A stretch of DNA of 64,000 nucleotides from Candidatus Thermokryptus mobilis (GTDB lineage: Bacteria > Bacteroidota > Ignavibacteria > Kryptoniales > Kryptoniaceae), in NCBI RefSeq assembly GCF_900070205.1, contig NZ_FAOO01000002.1, positions 164,311 through 228,310 on the forward strand, written 5' to 3'. A program made the translations under genes and the position numbers. The notes under the pieces were generated by a model. That model worked only from the letters and a program-made list of their open reading frames with translations. It was not told where the DNA came from and made no database searches. Positions 37,145-47,854 of this stretch are shown piece by piece. How positions within the stretch are numbered: position 1 is the stretch's first letter; every line of letters begins with the position of its first letter.

Positions 37145-39922
37145 TTACTTCACCAAAAGCATCTTCTTAACGGAAACAAAATCGCTCCCACCCATAACGG
37201 GTTTTGCTACCATTCGGTAAAAATATACACCACTTGCATACTCGTTCATATCAATAAGAACTTTATACCTCCCAGCGTCCCTAACTTCGTTTACAACCGT
37301 CTTCAGCTTACGACCCAAAACATCATAAATAGAGATTTCAACACTTGACTTAACTGGAAGATCAAAGTTTATCGTCGTCACAGGATTAAATGGATTCGGA
37401 TAATTCTGCGAAAGCGTAAACTCACCAGGCAAAACATCTCTATTATCTTCAACCTGAGTGACAACATATGGAATCCAACCAACGATTAGCGGACCAAAAG
37501 TGCCTCTTCCGATTAAGAAATATATCCTTTTATCTGAAGTATTGGCGATTGCGCTGATAGAGGTTATACTATACAACAGATCGTCATACTTTAACAATCC
37601 CGAATAATCATATTCAATCATTCCTGTAAAGTTATCTGATGCCTTCCAATGATAAAACTTCCCAGCCCATGTGCCAAGCAAGTGAATCTGCCCATCTTCA
37701 TCTCTTATGAAAGAAAATGAAGGATAGGTAATCGGCGGGATGGGTTGGAAATTAAACAACACTTTGCGTGGAAAGCGATAGATTAAAGCAGAATCCCGAT
37801 AAAACTTATACAAATAAACCTCGTAACCCGACGAACTCCACCATGGATCGCTCACAATATATAAATTACCATTCGCATCAACACCAGCTACACCAAAGTC
37901 ACTAAGTTGTCTTGAAGAACGCTTGAAACCAGACCCGTAGTCACCATAATAGTATACAGAATAACCCAACGAACCTGCAAGTCCATATGCATCACCCCAA
38001 ATATAACAAAGTCCATCCCTTGACACTTCAATCCTAACATTTTTCAAGTTTATTGTTGTGTCAATAACTATTGGGGGCTTAAAACTTCCACCCTCATTAT
38101 TTGTATAAAATACCCTTGGCTTATCCTTAAAGGTTGAATAAACCACATGAACAACATTATTCTCATCAACAATAAAGCTAGTATAAGAATCAAATAGAGC
38201 TTGATTTGTTGTATCAGGTGTTACAAGCACTGTATCCCATTGCCCAGATGATGTCTCCTTAAGGAGAAAAATTCGCCCCAAGTTATAACCTGCTGGACGA
38301 ATTGAATCAACACCAAAAACCAAAAAATACATTTTATTGTCTTTACCAAATGTATAGTGAAAGCTTTTAAAAACCCAATGTAACTTCTCTCCCACTGGAA
38401 CTGGCGAAATTGTTACTTCTTTAATGTCTTCGGTCAAAGAATAGTTCATAATGTAATCATTACCAATGCTTCTTAGCTTGTAAAGGTAGATATAAGCAGT
38501 TCTTACACTATCATAAACAATATTTTCCCAGCTGTTCCAAAGATAAACTTGACCCGTCTGATCAATATACCAGTTTGTTCCATACCCAAATCTTTTTCTT
38601 TCTACTCCGTCTATACTACTTCCAGCCAGTAGTTCATACCTATAATTCCCAGATTCCTGATGCATCAAAACAATCCCTGGGATTCCACTAAATAAATTTT
38701 CATTTAAAAACAAATGTCTACCCCAATTAGCAAAATGAGCAATTGCTTTATTCAAATTATAGGCGCTTACATAGACTAAGGGTAAGGGAACATGATTCCA
38801 ATCTATTAATTCACTCCTAAACTGCCAATGCCTCGTTGAATCGTAAGAAATCGTATAATTATAAGTCGGCGTCACACCCTCAGCATTTATCGGTAAGTTT
38901 GAAGGAGTATAAGCTAAGTATATAACCTGGCGTGACTCAATTTTTATCAAATGTAGATTATCATCTTTGTCTATATACGAGCTAACATAATTCGGCCATG
39001 AATATCCACCCCATGTCGTCTCCACCCGATACCAATTTTTATATCCATCGTTTAAATCAGCTTGATAAAACGGGAAAAAAGTATGATTAAGGTTCACAAA
39101 ATTATAACTCCTAAGCTCAACAGGATCAGAAGCATAAATTACCTGGCTATTGCCACCTGGTGCAATTTTATAAAGAGTGTAAGCTCTGTAGTTAGAAAGA
39201 GTATCACTAAGTACCACACCATCTTTGGAATAAACTTCATAAAGAGTTAAATACAAATACTTGTTTGCGGAAACGTGATAAGTATAGCCATGATGAGGAT
39301 TTTGTCCGAATCTAAAATAACTGGAAAATGATATAGTGTCAACCGTTATATTTAAATTGTTAGCTGATGGATTAGCCAAATGAATCCAAATTAAAGAATC
39401 AGGACGGGGACCATACGGCCCGTAATTAGGGAACAAAACAGCAATATTTACAACAATTTTATCATCCTTCGTTCTTAACACTCTTATATAATCAAAAGCT
39501 GGGGAAGCAGGATTAAGAGTACCTAAACTCACTGAGTTAAAAACAAGCGCACTGTCCATTGAAGAGTTTAGGTAGAAAGGCGTTGGATTTATATAATAAG
39601 CTGAACCATGATCATAAATAACTCCCGCAATATGAACAACGCCATTGGTATCAACATCAAAATCCCAACTTGTATAAGGGGAAGTGTATACACTTGGAGA
39701 TTTACCAATAAGCACAGGGCTTTTGAATTGCCCATTTTCACTTTTAAATAAATAAAAGTATCCCTGGCTACTAAGTCCAACAACGCATGGATTGCCATAG
39801 CGGTCATATTTAATTTTAATTCCATCAAGCGGGAAAACCTCAAACAAATTAAATTGCTGTGCAAAAACAGCCCCAAAAGATAAAATGAAAACCAGTGCCA
39901 AAGGAATTACTTTTACCTTCAT
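37145..39922 (-). CDS. Large secreted protein with C-terminal sorting domain
   Basis: 925 residues. Signal peptide VIPLALVFILSFGAVFAQ, then about 800 residues of repetitive beta-type segments that read like a WD/propeller exoprotein, with recurrent units such as DVDTNGVVHIAGVIYD, DKDDNLHLIKIESR, DENNVVHVVYSTFKDK and DANGNLYIVSDPWW, suggesting a multi-bladed propeller. The C-terminal ~85 residues are a type IX secretion sorting domain, beginning FTLSQNYPNPFNPVTTINF, then EISIYDVLGRKLKTVV. Good AAGGAAAG ribosome site. Single-gene unit ending in a strong terminator. The catalytic function, if any, is not visible. Confidence 0.75.
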   Translation of the reverse strand: MKVKVIPLALVFILSFGAVFAQQFNLFEVFPLDGIKIKYDRYGNPCVVGLSSQGYFYLFKSENGQFKSPVLIGKSPSVYTSPYTSWDFDVDTNGVVHIAGVIYDHGSAYYINPTPFYLNSSMDSALVFNSVSLGTLNPASPAFDYIRVLRTKDDKIVVNIAVLFPNYGPYGPRPDSLIWIHLANPSANNLNITVDTISFSSYFRFGQNPHHGYTYHVSANKYLYLTLYEVYSKDGVVLSDTLSNYRAYTLYKIAPGGNSQVIYASDPVELRSYNFVNLNHTFFPFYQADLNDGYKNWYRVETTWGGYSWPNYVSSYIDKDDNLHLIKIESRQVIYLAYTPSNLPINAEGVTPTYNYTISYDSTRHWQFRSELIDWNHVPLPLVYVSAYNLNKAIAHFANWGRHLFLNENLFSGIPGIVLMHQESGNYRYELLAGSSIDGVERKRFGYGTNWYIDQTGQVYLWNSWENIVYDSVRTAYIYLYKLRSIGNDYIMNYSLTEDIKEVTISPVPVGEKLHWVFKSFHYTFGKDNKMYFLVFGVDSIRPAGYNLGRIFLLKETSSGQWDTVLVTPDTTNQALFDSYTSFIVDENNVVHVVYSTFKDKPRVFYTNNEGGSFKPPIVIDTTINLKNVRIEVSRDGLCYIWGDAYGLAGSLGYSVYYYGDYGSGFKRSSRQLSDFGVAGVDANGNLYIVSDPWWSSSGYEVYLYKFYRDSALIYRFPRKVLFNFQPIPPITYPSFSFIRDEDGQIHLLGTWAGKFYHWKASDNFTGMIEYDYSGLLKYDDLLYSITSISAIANTSDKRIYFLIGRGTFGPLIVGWIPYVVTQVEDNRDVLPGEFTLSQNYPNPFNPVTTINFDLPVKSSVEISIYDVLGRKLKTVVNEVRDAGRYKVLIDMNEYASGVYFYRMVAKPVMGGSDFVSVKKMLLVK

Positions 39923-39986
39923 AGATCTTTCCTTTTTAAATTTTTAAAAACATATCAAAATTTTAAAAAATTCGGTAAAAAATCAT

Positions 39987-40000
39987 TTGATTTATATCAC
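39987..40000. promoter_or_regulatory. Crp/Fnr-family-like palindrome
   Basis: TTGAT, TTAT, ATCAC: one base off the Fnr-type consensus TTGAT-N4-ATCAA, located between divergent genes at 39922 and 40065. Only the match is seen; no Crp/Fnr gene is in the window. Confidence 0.3.
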
Positions 40001-40064
40001 ACCCCGGAACAACTCGGATAAAATGCCTGTTTTGAATATAAAACAAAAAATCGTTTAAAACGAA

Positions 40065-42122
40065 ATGCGAAAGCCAAACCGTCTTATAAATGAAAACAGT
40101 CCCTATCTTTTACAACATGCGTATAACCCTATTGATTGGTATCCGTGGTGTGAAGAAGCGTTTGAAAAAGCAAAGAATGAGAATAAACCGATATTTCTTT
40201 CAATTGGATACTCAACCTGCCATTGGTGCCATGTGATGGAAAAAGAATCTTTTGAAGATGAAGAGGTTGCACAAATTTTAAATGAAAATTTCATCTCCAT
40301 AAAAGTTGACCGCGAGGAACGCCCCGATATTGACTTGGCTTATATGACGATTTGCCAAGCGATGACAGGTCACGGTGGCTGGCCACTTACAATAATAATG
40401 ACCCCGGATAAAAAACCATTTTTCGCCGGGACTTACATACCAAAGCACTCAAGATACGGTCGGATTGGATTGATTGAGCTACTCCAGAGGGTTGTTGAAA
40501 TTTGGAAGGAAAATAGAGACAAAATTGAATCGCTTGCAGAACAAATAACAGGCGAAATTAAAGAAGCAGTTGAAAGAGTTGAAATCGGCAACGGTATAAT
40601 AGACGAAACAACTTTAACGCTTGCCTTTAAAGAACTTGAAGAGAATTTTGACCCCGAATATGGCGGTTTCGGGGATGCACCTAAATTTCCAACTCCACAT
40701 AATTTGATGTTTCTTTTAAGATACTGGAAAAGAACGGGCAACAAAAAAGCGCTTGAGATGGTTGAGAAAACACTTATCGGAATGTCACTTGGCGGAATTT
40801 ATGACCACATCGGTTTTGGTTTTCATAGATATTCAACGGATAGAAAATGGCTTGTCCCACACTTTGAAAAAATGCTCTACGATCAAGCGCTCATCTCACT
40901 AACTTGTGCTGAGACCTACCAGGCAACACAAAAAGAAAAATACGCAACTTTATGTTCAGAGGTCTTTTCTTATGTGATCAATAATCTAACAAATCCAGAA
41001 GGTGGATTCTTCTCCGCTGAAGATGCCGACAGCGAAGGGGAAGAAGGGAAATTTTATCTGTGGGAACTTGACGAACTTGAAAAAATTTTAAATCAAGACG
41101 AATTAAAATTTTTGATTGAAAACTTCAACATCAAGAAAGATGGAAATTACATTGATGAGTTAAAACATTCAAGAACAGGTAAGAACATATTTCATTTGAC
41201 TTCGGAACTTGACGATGAAAAAAGAAAAATATGGGAAAAGATAAGAGCAAAACTTCTCCAACACAGAGACAAAAGAATCCATCCATTAAAGGATGATAAA
41301 ATTCTAACTGACTGGAACGGCTTGATGATATCTTCGCTTGCAAGGGGTTATTCAATCTTCGGAAAAGATGATTACATTCGCATCGCTGAGAAAAGCATAA
41401 ACTTCATATTCAAAAATATGGTCACAAGCGATGGGAAACTGCTTCATAGATTTAGAAGCGGAGAAGCTAGAATAAACGGTCACTTGGATGATTATGCTTT
41501 TTTAACATGGGGATTAATTGAACTTTATGAGGCAACTTTTAAAACCGAATATCTCAAAAATGCAATAGAACTCACTTATAAAATGATTGAACTTTTCTGG
41601 GATGAAAACAACGGCGGTTTCTTTTTAAGTGAAAATGATGATGTTATTTTCAAACAAAAAGAAATTTACGATGGCGCCTTGCCCTCTGGAAATTCAGTTG
41701 CTTTACTTGCACTCGTCAAACTCTCAAAGATTACGGGAAGAAACGATCTAAACGAAATAGCTTATAAACTCGTTGAAACATTTTCAGGAACTATAATCAA
41801 ACATCCATCCGCTTACACTTTTTTCCTCTCAGCATTTGACTTTTTGCTCGGTCCATCTTTTGAAATAATCATCGTTGGAAAATCAACGGATAACCTTTCA
41901 AAAATTCTACAACCCATAAATTCAAAGTTTATCCCGAACAAAATTTTGCTTTTCAAACCAACAGATCGTGAAGATGAAATAAATTCAATAGCCCCGTTTT
42001 TATCACATTATAAAGCGATTGATGGGAAAACGACATTTTACATCTGCACAAATTATGAATGCAAACAACCAGCCACAAGCGTTGAAGAGATGATGCAACT
42101 TATAGATGAGGTCATATCTTGA
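40065..42122 (+). CDS. YyaL/SSP411-like thioredoxin-domain protein (DUF255)
   Basis: 685 residues. N-terminal thioredoxin-like domain: [20 protein letters not shown], then [14 protein letters not shown] with Cys52-x2-Cys55 and [10 protein letters not shown]. The rest is an (alpha/alpha)6 barrel-like part with sequences such as [40 protein letters not shown] and [14 protein letters not shown]. Members occur from bacteria to mammals (spermatogenesis-associated protein 20); the reaction is not known. No signal peptide, so cytosolic. Its 3' end overlaps the convergent NagX-like gene by 11 bases. Confidence 0.88.
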   Translation: MRKPNRLINENSPYLLQHAYNPIDWYPWCEEAFEKAKNENKPIFLSIGYSTCHWCHVMEKESFEDEEVAQILNENFISIKVDREERPDIDLAYMTICQAMTGHGGWPLTIIMTPDKKPFFAGTYIPKHSRYGRIGLIELLQRVVEIWKENRDKIESLAEQITGEIKEAVERVEIGNGIIDETTLTLAFKELEENFDPEYGGFGDAPKFPTPHNLMFLLRYWKRTGNKKALEMVEKTLIGMSLGGIYDHIGFGFHRYSTDRKWLVPHFEKMLYDQALISLTCAETYQATQKEKYATLCSEVFSYVINNLTNPEGGFFSAEDADSEGEEGKFYLWELDELEKILNQDELKFLIENFNIKKDGNYIDELKHSRTGKNIFHLTSELDDEKRKIWEKIRAKLLQHRDKRIHPLKDDKILTDWNGLMISSLARGYSIFGKDDYIRIAEKSINFIFKNMVTSDGKLLHRFRSGEARINGHLDDYAFLTWGLIELYEATFKTEYLKNAIELTYKMIELFWDENNGGFFLSENDDVIFKQKEIYDGALPSGNSVALLALVKLSKITGRNDLNEIAYKLVETFSGTIIKHPSAYTFFLSAFDFLLGPSFEIIIVGKSTDNLSKILQPINSKFIPNKILLFKPTDREDEINSIAPFLSHYKAIDGKTTFYICTNYECKQPATSVEEMMQLIDEVIS

Positions 42123-43236
42123 TGAAGATTTTTTTCTTGTAAAGTATCCACATCAAAAAATACATCAATAAGACATGGGCAATCGCATAGCCAAGCGAAC
42201 CATTCATCTGTCCAAGCCAAGAGGCAAAAAGATTTTCATAGATGTAATTTTTCACCGTCGTTTTGCTCCCATCGGGCAGAGAAACTTTAAAGTATATGCT
42301 TAACCTTCCAATTATCCCGGACAGAACGAACACAGTTATAGCATTCATCCCGTAGACAATAAAAGGATAAGCCCACTTTTTATAACCTTTCACATCAACG
42401 AAATAGTAACAAAATCCCAAAACTACTAAAGCAAATCCAGCTGTGAAAACCGAATATGAGCTTGTCCATAAATTTTTATTTATCGGAAGCCAAGCGTTCC
42501 AAACAGCGCCGATGAAAAGCCCGAGATTCCCCATAATGAAAAGCCAAAGCGTTTTCTCAACATCGCTTTTTTTGCTCCTCAACCAATGCCCTGTCAAAAC
42601 ACCGAAAAGCGTCGTTGATATTGCTGGAATAGTGCTTATAATTCCTTCCGGGTCCCAGGTCTTGGTTACGCTCCACATATGTCCTTTCAAAATGAGGGAA
42701 TCAACATACGCAGCAAAATTCCTCCCTTTCTCATATAAACCAGCACCTATCCCTGGAACTGGGACAAATTCCATAAGCCCCCAATAAATAAAAAGAAGGG
42801 CGAACGACCAAATCGCTTGCCCTCTTACATTTGATGTCAAATAAATAATTGAAGCAAAGAAATAACATATTGCTATCCTCTGCAGGACACCCATTATCCT
42901 TATCGTTGAAAGGTTAAACTCGGGAAAACCATTAAGAAAAAGACCAAGCGCAAAAAGAATTATCGTCCGCCTTACAACTTTTCCAAACAGTTTAACCTTT
43001 GAATATCCAAGTTCAATTCGCCTTGAAAATGAAAACACAATCGCAACACCGACAATAAAAAGAAAAAAAGGAAATATCAAATCGGTAAATGTCCAACCGT
43101 GCCAGTCCGCATGCCTTAACTGCGGATATACATAAGCCCAGCTACCCGGATTATTAACGAGTATCATCCCTGCTATCGTCGCACCTCTGAAAACATCAAG
43201 CGATGTCAATCTTGCTACTTTTAATTCCTCACCCAT
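42112..43236 (-). CDS. NagX/DUF5009-like membrane protein (heparan-alpha-glucosaminide N-acetyltransferase family)
   Basis: 374 residues with about ten membrane helices. The family start [20 protein letters not shown] is followed by [20 protein letters not shown] (the conserved His-rich loop), [17 protein letters not shown], then YDPEG-like [20 protein letters not shown]. This group is homologous to the human lysosomal HGSNAT and bacterial NagX, which move acetyl groups across membranes to amino sugars. Last gene of the minus-strand operon starting at 47071. Substrate unknown; membrane acyltransfer is family inference. Confidence 0.82.
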   Translation of the reverse strand: MGEELKVARLTSLDVFRGATIAGMILVNNPGSWAYVYPQLRHADWHGWTFTDLIFPFFLFIVGVAIVFSFSRRIELGYSKVKLFGKVVRRTIILFALGLFLNGFPEFNLSTIRIMGVLQRIAICYFFASIIYLTSNVRGQAIWSFALLFIYWGLMEFVPVPGIGAGLYEKGRNFAAYVDSLILKGHMWSVTKTWDPEGIISTIPAISTTLFGVLTGHWLRSKKSDVEKTLWLFIMGNLGLFIGAVWNAWLPINKNLWTSSYSVFTAGFALVVLGFCYYFVDVKGYKKWAYPFIVYGMNAITVFVLSGIIGRLSIYFKVSLPDGSKTTVKNYIYENLFASWLGQMNGSLGYAIAHVLLMYFLMWILYKKKIFIKI

Positions 43237-43252
43237 AAAATTTATTCCGCTT

Positions 43253-44167
43253 TTATTTTACAATTTTAACCCTGACCTCAAAATCCTTCCTTATCTCCCC
43301 AAACGAATTCAAAACTTTACACGCCGAGAGATGTGAATCAACTACATCAACAACTTCAATATCAGCAATTTTTTTATCAATGTCATACACATAAGCTATT
43401 ACGCCCGGCACAAGACCATCCCCACTGCCAAGATTTATATAAACGAGATTTTGCTTCCCAATGTGAAGAATTTTTCCCTTAATTTCAACTACCTTTAACT
43501 CTGTTACTCCTTCAATTTCTCTCAAACTCTCATCGCTTCCGCTAAAAGCTTCCGGAATATAACCCTTTAATCGCATCGCGAATTCAAGCCCAGCTTTATT
43601 CATCGCCTTACCAATTATTGTTTGATTGAACTCCTTGCTACCAAACCTCAACAAGTCAAGAGAGTAAAACTGCGTATATTTTTCAGTCGGTTTCCCGAGC
43701 AAAGTTAAACCAAGCCCTTGTTCTTTAACCTCCCCAGAAATACCAAAAATCAAAACCCTCTCACCTGAAAATGTATTATAAACTTCAATTTCAATTTCAA
43801 CATCTGCACTATACGACTCATATCCAGCCATCTCGGGAAAACCTGTCGCAAAACGACTAACATTAAAAACCAAAATCTTCCCACCTATCACATACCTAAC
43901 CCCAAACCATTTGTTCAATTCGGAGAAAAAGAAGATGTCCACCCAGTTAGGTTTGGCTTCACCAGAAAATCTTATAACTGAATCAACAGGCAAAATCTCA
44001 ACGCCATAAAATTTCATCAGAAAATCACCAAGATAACGGGGAATCTCCAACTTCAAATTCCATCTTCCTTTAAATTTTGACATATCTTCAAACGGGATGA
44101 AGGCAAATTTGGATTGCGATTGTGCGATATTGAAAGCGAAAACAAAAAGTAAAACCTTAACCCTCAT
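43253..44167 (-). CDS. Exported FlgT/CsgG-like protein
   Basis: About 304 residues from ATG 44167 (MRVKVLLFVFAFNIAQS); a TTG six bases earlier is not needed. A signal peptide is followed by a CsgG-like nucleotide-free beta/alpha part (FAFIPFEDMSKFKGRWNLKL, then LPVDSVIRF and GVRYVIGGKILVFN), and the C-terminal ~70 residues (YINLGSGDGLVPGVIAYVYD) look like a FlgT C-terminal/SH3-type domain. Similar proteins make outer-membrane secretion or flagellar collars; this is inference. It overlaps the 141-residue gene upstream by 11 bases and precedes the NagX-like gene by 16. Confidence 0.6.
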   Translation of the reverse strand: MRVKVLLFVFAFNIAQSQSKFAFIPFEDMSKFKGRWNLKLEIPRYLGDFLMKFYGVEILPVDSVIRFSGEAKPNWVDIFFFSELNKWFGVRYVIGGKILVFNVSRFATGFPEMAGYESYSADVEIEIEVYNTFSGERVLIFGISGEVKEQGLGLTLLGKPTEKYTQFYSLDLLRFGSKEFNQTIIGKAMNKAGLEFAMRLKGYIPEAFSGSDESLREIEGVTELKVVEIKGKILHIGKQNLVYINLGSGDGLVPGVIAYVYDIDKKIADIEVVDVVDSHLSACKVLNSFGEIRKDFEVRVKIVK

Positions 44168-44582
44168 TATCAATTTTCCAATTTTTTAACCAATAAAAAT
44201 CGTAAACGAGATTGAGGAAATTTTCAAAACTTTGCGGTTCAACTTTTAAAAATTTGCTCACAAAATTTTCCCTCTCCGATGCGTCGCACCTCTCAATCAA
44301 CTTAAAAATTAAACCCTGAATCTTTCCAACTGCCTCGTTCATCTGGTTAATTAAATTCTCTTTATGTTTTTGTTCATCAACATCTTTAAACCCCCGTCCA
44401 CTCTTTAAAAATGAAATGATTCGCCATAAAAATTTGGAATGAAATGCTATCTCATCAATCAAAGACATCATATCATTTTCAATTGCAAGTCCAATCAAAA
44501 ACTCAAGCGACTTTTTCTCTTTAAGCTTTCCGCCAGAGAACCTATCAACCTCTTCAACTATTTTCACAGCATCAATTTTCAC
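44157..44582 (-). CDS. Hypothetical helical protein, 141 residues
   Basis: Not recognised. No signal peptide or membrane segment. It is acidic and all-helical in appearance, with units VKIVEEVDRFSGGKLKEKKS, FLIGLAIENDMMSLIDEIAF and ERENFVSKFLKVEPQSFENF. It overlaps the phosphodiester glycosidase gene by ATGA and the FlgT/CsgG-like gene by 11 bases, so it is translated in step with both. A cytosolic adaptor or regulator for the exported neighbours is one possible role; nothing in its sequence confirms that. Confidence 0.6.
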   Translation of the reverse strand: MKIDAVKIVEEVDRFSGGKLKEKKSLEFLIGLAIENDMMSLIDEIAFHSKFLWRIISFLKSGRGFKDVDEQKHKENLINQMNEAVGKIQGLIFKLIERCDASERENFVSKFLKVEPQSFENFLNLVYDFYWLKNWKIDNEG

Positions 44583-47071
44583 TTCAAAGCGATAATTTTA
44601 ATTGAATCAAAAAATTTCCCAGCTTTCAAAACACAAAAATAGACACCGCTTGAAAGTTCCACCGCTTCAATTTCAACCTCATAAACCCCGGCGTTCAATT
44701 TCCCCATTGAAATCTCTTTAACCTTCCTCCCAAGCAAATCATAAATAACAAGTTCAACATCATAAGCAGAAGCGAACTGAGAAATTGAAAATTTTATCTT
44801 TGTCCTTGGATTAAATGGATTGGGGAAATTTTGATATAGTTTAAAAGACAAACTTTCGGTTGATTTATTTTCCTCAACCTTAGTGACTTTGATGGGATAA
44901 GTCACAGCCAAATCATCAAACAAAACCTTTCCTGTATATTCAATCCCATCAACATATGAGCCAGCAAGATAAAGAGCTATCTTCACAATTTTTATCGGAT
45001 AGCAAAAATAACTTCCCGAAACGGTTTGAATCGGATATTTGGTTGATACGCCCAACCTTCTCCATTCACCTGACCAATTCACAGAGCCAGCACTGAAGAC
45101 GAAAATCTCTCCGTTATCATCGCTGACAAAATAATAAACCCGATAAACTCCGCCATCACCATAAACATAAATGTAAATTGAATCAGGGACACCGAAAACG
45201 TCTATGTTTGAATTTATGTAAATCCAATGTTGTTTCCCGCTCGTATAGACAAAGTTGTATTCAATCCCGAGAGATTTATATGGCGAGATAAAGTTTGTAT
45301 CACTTAAAAAAATTTTGCTCTTGATTGTGTCAATGTTTTCACCAGTCAAATAAAAATTTAATTCATCAAACCTTTCAACGATTTTCTTACCCTTGCCTAC
45401 AACCACTTGAACATCCGCCGTGTCAGACAACTCGTCAAACTTTCCAACGACTTTGCAATTCCCTTCGGTGAATGCACGAAATAACCCAAGCATATTGATA
45501 TTCCCAATCCCTCCTATCTCTTCCCATTCAATCTCACTTGCCGAAAGCTTTCTGAAATTCCCCTCGGTATCAAAGCCAGTTGCGGAAAATTGAATTGCCC
45601 TGCTCGTGTCAGTTACAGCTCTTTTAGGCGTAATTGAAATCTCTCTCAAAGTATGAACCACTACAAAACAAGAATCCTTTAAACCACTTGAATGTCGCAC
45701 ATAAACATAACCACTATCATGCCTTTTCCCAGCTGTGAACAAACCAGACAAATCAATTCTTCCTATCGTTGAATCACACGACCAGGAAATCTGATTCAAT
45801 GGGATGTTCACCGGGTTGAAGTATTTGTCATATCCTTCAAATTTAAATTGAAATTGTTCCCCTCGGAAAATTTTCAACCTTTTTGGGTAAATCTCAATCT
45901 TGCTCAGTGTATCCTGTGGTGCTGAGCTTACAACGAGTAAAGCATTTGATACAGACCTTTCGCCAGTTGCATCTGAGGGGGAATTGACAACTTTACCTCT
46001 TACGACCATCGTCGTTGAACCACCACCATCAAGGTTAATCCCCTGCCATACACCAAGGGTGAGCATAAAATTGGCAAGCTCATCAAGTGTCATACCGACG
46101 CTTGAGCTTTGTCTTCCATCAACTGTTAAGAAATATATCTTCGTGCTGTCCCTTGAAATTCCAACAGCTGTTCTTGGATGCCTTGTGTATGTAAAGCTTG
46201 AACTTGCCTCTTCCTGTTGATATGTCTGTGAAACGACATTTGCTCCATCTCTTATTATCCTTGGCAACCCCCCGATTGCCTGAAAAATTAGTCCGACATT
46301 CGGATTTAGACGAAGGAGAATTTTAATAGTGTCTTTAACCTTGACATTGTTTCTCAAAAATTCGCCCGCCCTGCCATGTCCAGATAGAACAGACCTCCCA
46401 AGCGGTATGCTCATATTCCCGACCCAACTTATAACGCTGTCAACCACACAATAAAGCGTGTCATTTAAAACCCAACTACCAATTGGTCTTATTAAAACCT
46501 CTGTCCCCCATTGATTTGTCCCCGTTGAAAAACCAAAATAACTATTGTAAAGGATCAACATATCGGTTCCTCTCGTCTCGTTAATTCCATCTATTTGCCT
46601 TGACGAATCACCTGCGAAAATTTCGCCGTAATAGTTAAAAATTTCAATGAATGGCTTTTTATCAATTGTTACGCCGAAAACAGACCTTGATCTCGGTCTT
46701 CTCAAAATTTCGCCGTTTTCAACCTGAACATTCACAGGGATACCTGTATTTGTGTCATAAAAATCACCGTTGATCGCCCCAATCACGGTGTGATTTGACC
46801 AGTTCTTCCTCCCCGCCATTGAGCTTGTCTTTTCAAGTGCGTAAAGCTGTTCTCTACCGTTCTTTGATGCCTTGACCGTTTCCAGAGTAATAAATGGGTT
46901 TGTTATGTCAATTTCAAGTATGTTTATCTTCCAAGGAACGCTCGGAAAAGTAACTGAGATATGTTTTACACCAGGACCAACATATTTTGATGTGATTGTG
47001 TCTGTTTGAGGAAAAATGAAGTTTGAAACAAGAGCTAATAGAAGGAAGGGCAAAAACCTTTTAAATCGCAT
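44579..47071 (-). CDS. Secreted phosphodiester glycosidase-like protein with sorting domain
   Basis: About 830 residues from ATG 47071, beginning with signal peptide MRFKRFLPFLLLALVSNF; a GTG at 47104 would add 11. The NAGPA-type phosphodiester glycosidase domain spans about 60-375: VIGAINGDFYDTNTGIPVNV, TAVGISRDSTKIYFLTVDGR and QGINLDGGGSTTMVVRGKVV. Then Ig-like repeats (SKIEIYPKRLKIFRGEQFQF and REISITPKRAVTDTSRAIQF), and a jelly-roll-like region. The C-terminus is a sorting domain with LYQNFPNPFNPRTKIKF. Relatives cleave phosphodiester-linked sugars, such as N-acetylglucosamine phosphodiesters. First gene of the four-gene operon. Confidence 0.8.
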   Translation of the reverse strand: MRFKRFLPFLLLALVSNFIFPQTDTITSKYVGPGVKHISVTFPSVPWKINILEIDITNPFITLETVKASKNGREQLYALEKTSSMAGRKNWSNHTVIGAINGDFYDTNTGIPVNVQVENGEILRRPRSRSVFGVTIDKKPFIEIFNYYGEIFAGDSSRQIDGINETRGTDMLILYNSYFGFSTGTNQWGTEVLIRPIGSWVLNDTLYCVVDSVISWVGNMSIPLGRSVLSGHGRAGEFLRNNVKVKDTIKILLRLNPNVGLIFQAIGGLPRIIRDGANVVSQTYQQEEASSSFTYTRHPRTAVGISRDSTKIYFLTVDGRQSSSVGMTLDELANFMLTLGVWQGINLDGGGSTTMVVRGKVVNSPSDATGERSVSNALLVVSSAPQDTLSKIEIYPKRLKIFRGEQFQFKFEGYDKYFNPVNIPLNQISWSCDSTIGRIDLSGLFTAGKRHDSGYVYVRHSSGLKDSCFVVVHTLREISITPKRAVTDTSRAIQFSATGFDTEGNFRKLSASEIEWEEIGGIGNINMLGLFRAFTEGNCKVVGKFDELSDTADVQVVVGKGKKIVERFDELNFYLTGENIDTIKSKIFLSDTNFISPYKSLGIEYNFVYTSGKQHWIYINSNIDVFGVPDSIYIYVYGDGGVYRVYYFVSDDNGEIFVFSAGSVNWSGEWRRLGVSTKYPIQTVSGSYFCYPIKIVKIALYLAGSYVDGIEYTGKVLFDDLAVTYPIKVTKVEENKSTESLSFKLYQNFPNPFNPRTKIKFSISQFASAYDVELVIYDLLGRKVKEISMGKLNAGVYEVEIEAVELSSGVYFCVLKAGKFFDSIKIIALK

Positions 47072-47197
47072 TTTAGAAAAATTTTTTATTTCCAATAAAT
47101 TCACACCTAAAATTAAACTCGCAAACCCAAAAACGCAAGAGAAATCTGTGGAAAATGAATTGAGTTTGCGTAAATTTAATTAAGACGAAACTCAAAA

Positions 47198-47845
47198 ATG
47201 GTTTATTTGCTTGAATTTGAAATTTCAAATAAGAAAATCTTGATTGAATCGCCCTTAAGCCCTGACGATTATCAGGGTTCGCTTGACGATGTGATACAGA
47301 GATATTCTTCGGATGATAAGATACCGTTTTGGATTGATGTTTGGCCATCGGCTATAGCACTTGCGGAGTTTATACTTGAAAGTGATGAATTCTCAAATAA
47401 AAAAGTTCTTGAACTTGGCTGTGGTCTCGGGCTGACAACAGTTGCCCTTGGCTTTAAAAAAGCGATAATAACAGCGACGGATTACGAAACGATGGCCCTT
47501 CATTTTGCAAGACGAAATTACATTAAAAACATCGGGAACGAAGAAAATGTAAAGTTTGTGATTCTTGATTGGCGATCTCCATGGATTCTCAAAAAATTTG
47601 ACTTCATAATAGGTGCGGATATAATCTATGAACGAAACCTGTTTAAAAACATCGTTGACATTCTCAAAGACACTATGACGATTCACTCAACCTGCTACAT
47701 TGCCGACCCCGGAAGACCTATGTCCTCCGAGTTCTTTGAAATTTTAAAAAGAGAAAATTTTGATTTTCAAATCGTTTCAAAAAGAGAAGTTTCATATAGA
47801 AACTTACAAACGGGCGTTTTTATTTATAGGATAAAGAAAAGTTGA
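47198..47845 (+). CDS. Class I methyltransferase of the protein-lysine type (METTL20/family 16-like)
   Basis: 215 residues. Ordered motifs: PFWIDVWPSAIALAEFIL (a W-P-S/A-lead typical of protein lysine methyltransferases), motif I KVLELGCGLGLTTVALGF, TATDYETMALHFARRNY (post motif I) and GADIIYERNLFKNIVDIL (DxxY motif). Bacterial relatives methylate a lysine in electron transfer flavoprotein beta; the target here is unknown. Starts at ATG 47198, 10 bases before aroK, first of a plus-strand run methyltransferase-aroK-aroB-glycosidase. Confidence 0.78.
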   Translation: MVYLLEFEISNKKILIESPLSPDDYQGSLDDVIQRYSSDDKIPFWIDVWPSAIALAEFILESDEFSNKKVLELGCGLGLTTVALGFKKAIITATDYETMALHFARRNYIKNIGNEENVKFVILDWRSPWILKKFDFIIGADIIYERNLFKNIVDILKDTMTIHSTCYIADPGRPMSSEFFEILKRENFDFQIVSKREVSYRNLQTGVFIYRIKKS

Positions 47846-47854
47846 ATCAAGTAT

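Noticed and set aside
47072..47197. Divergent intergenic region at 47072-47197 searched for promoters and operators.
   Set aside because: Only scattered AT-rich partial matches; no pair good enough to report.
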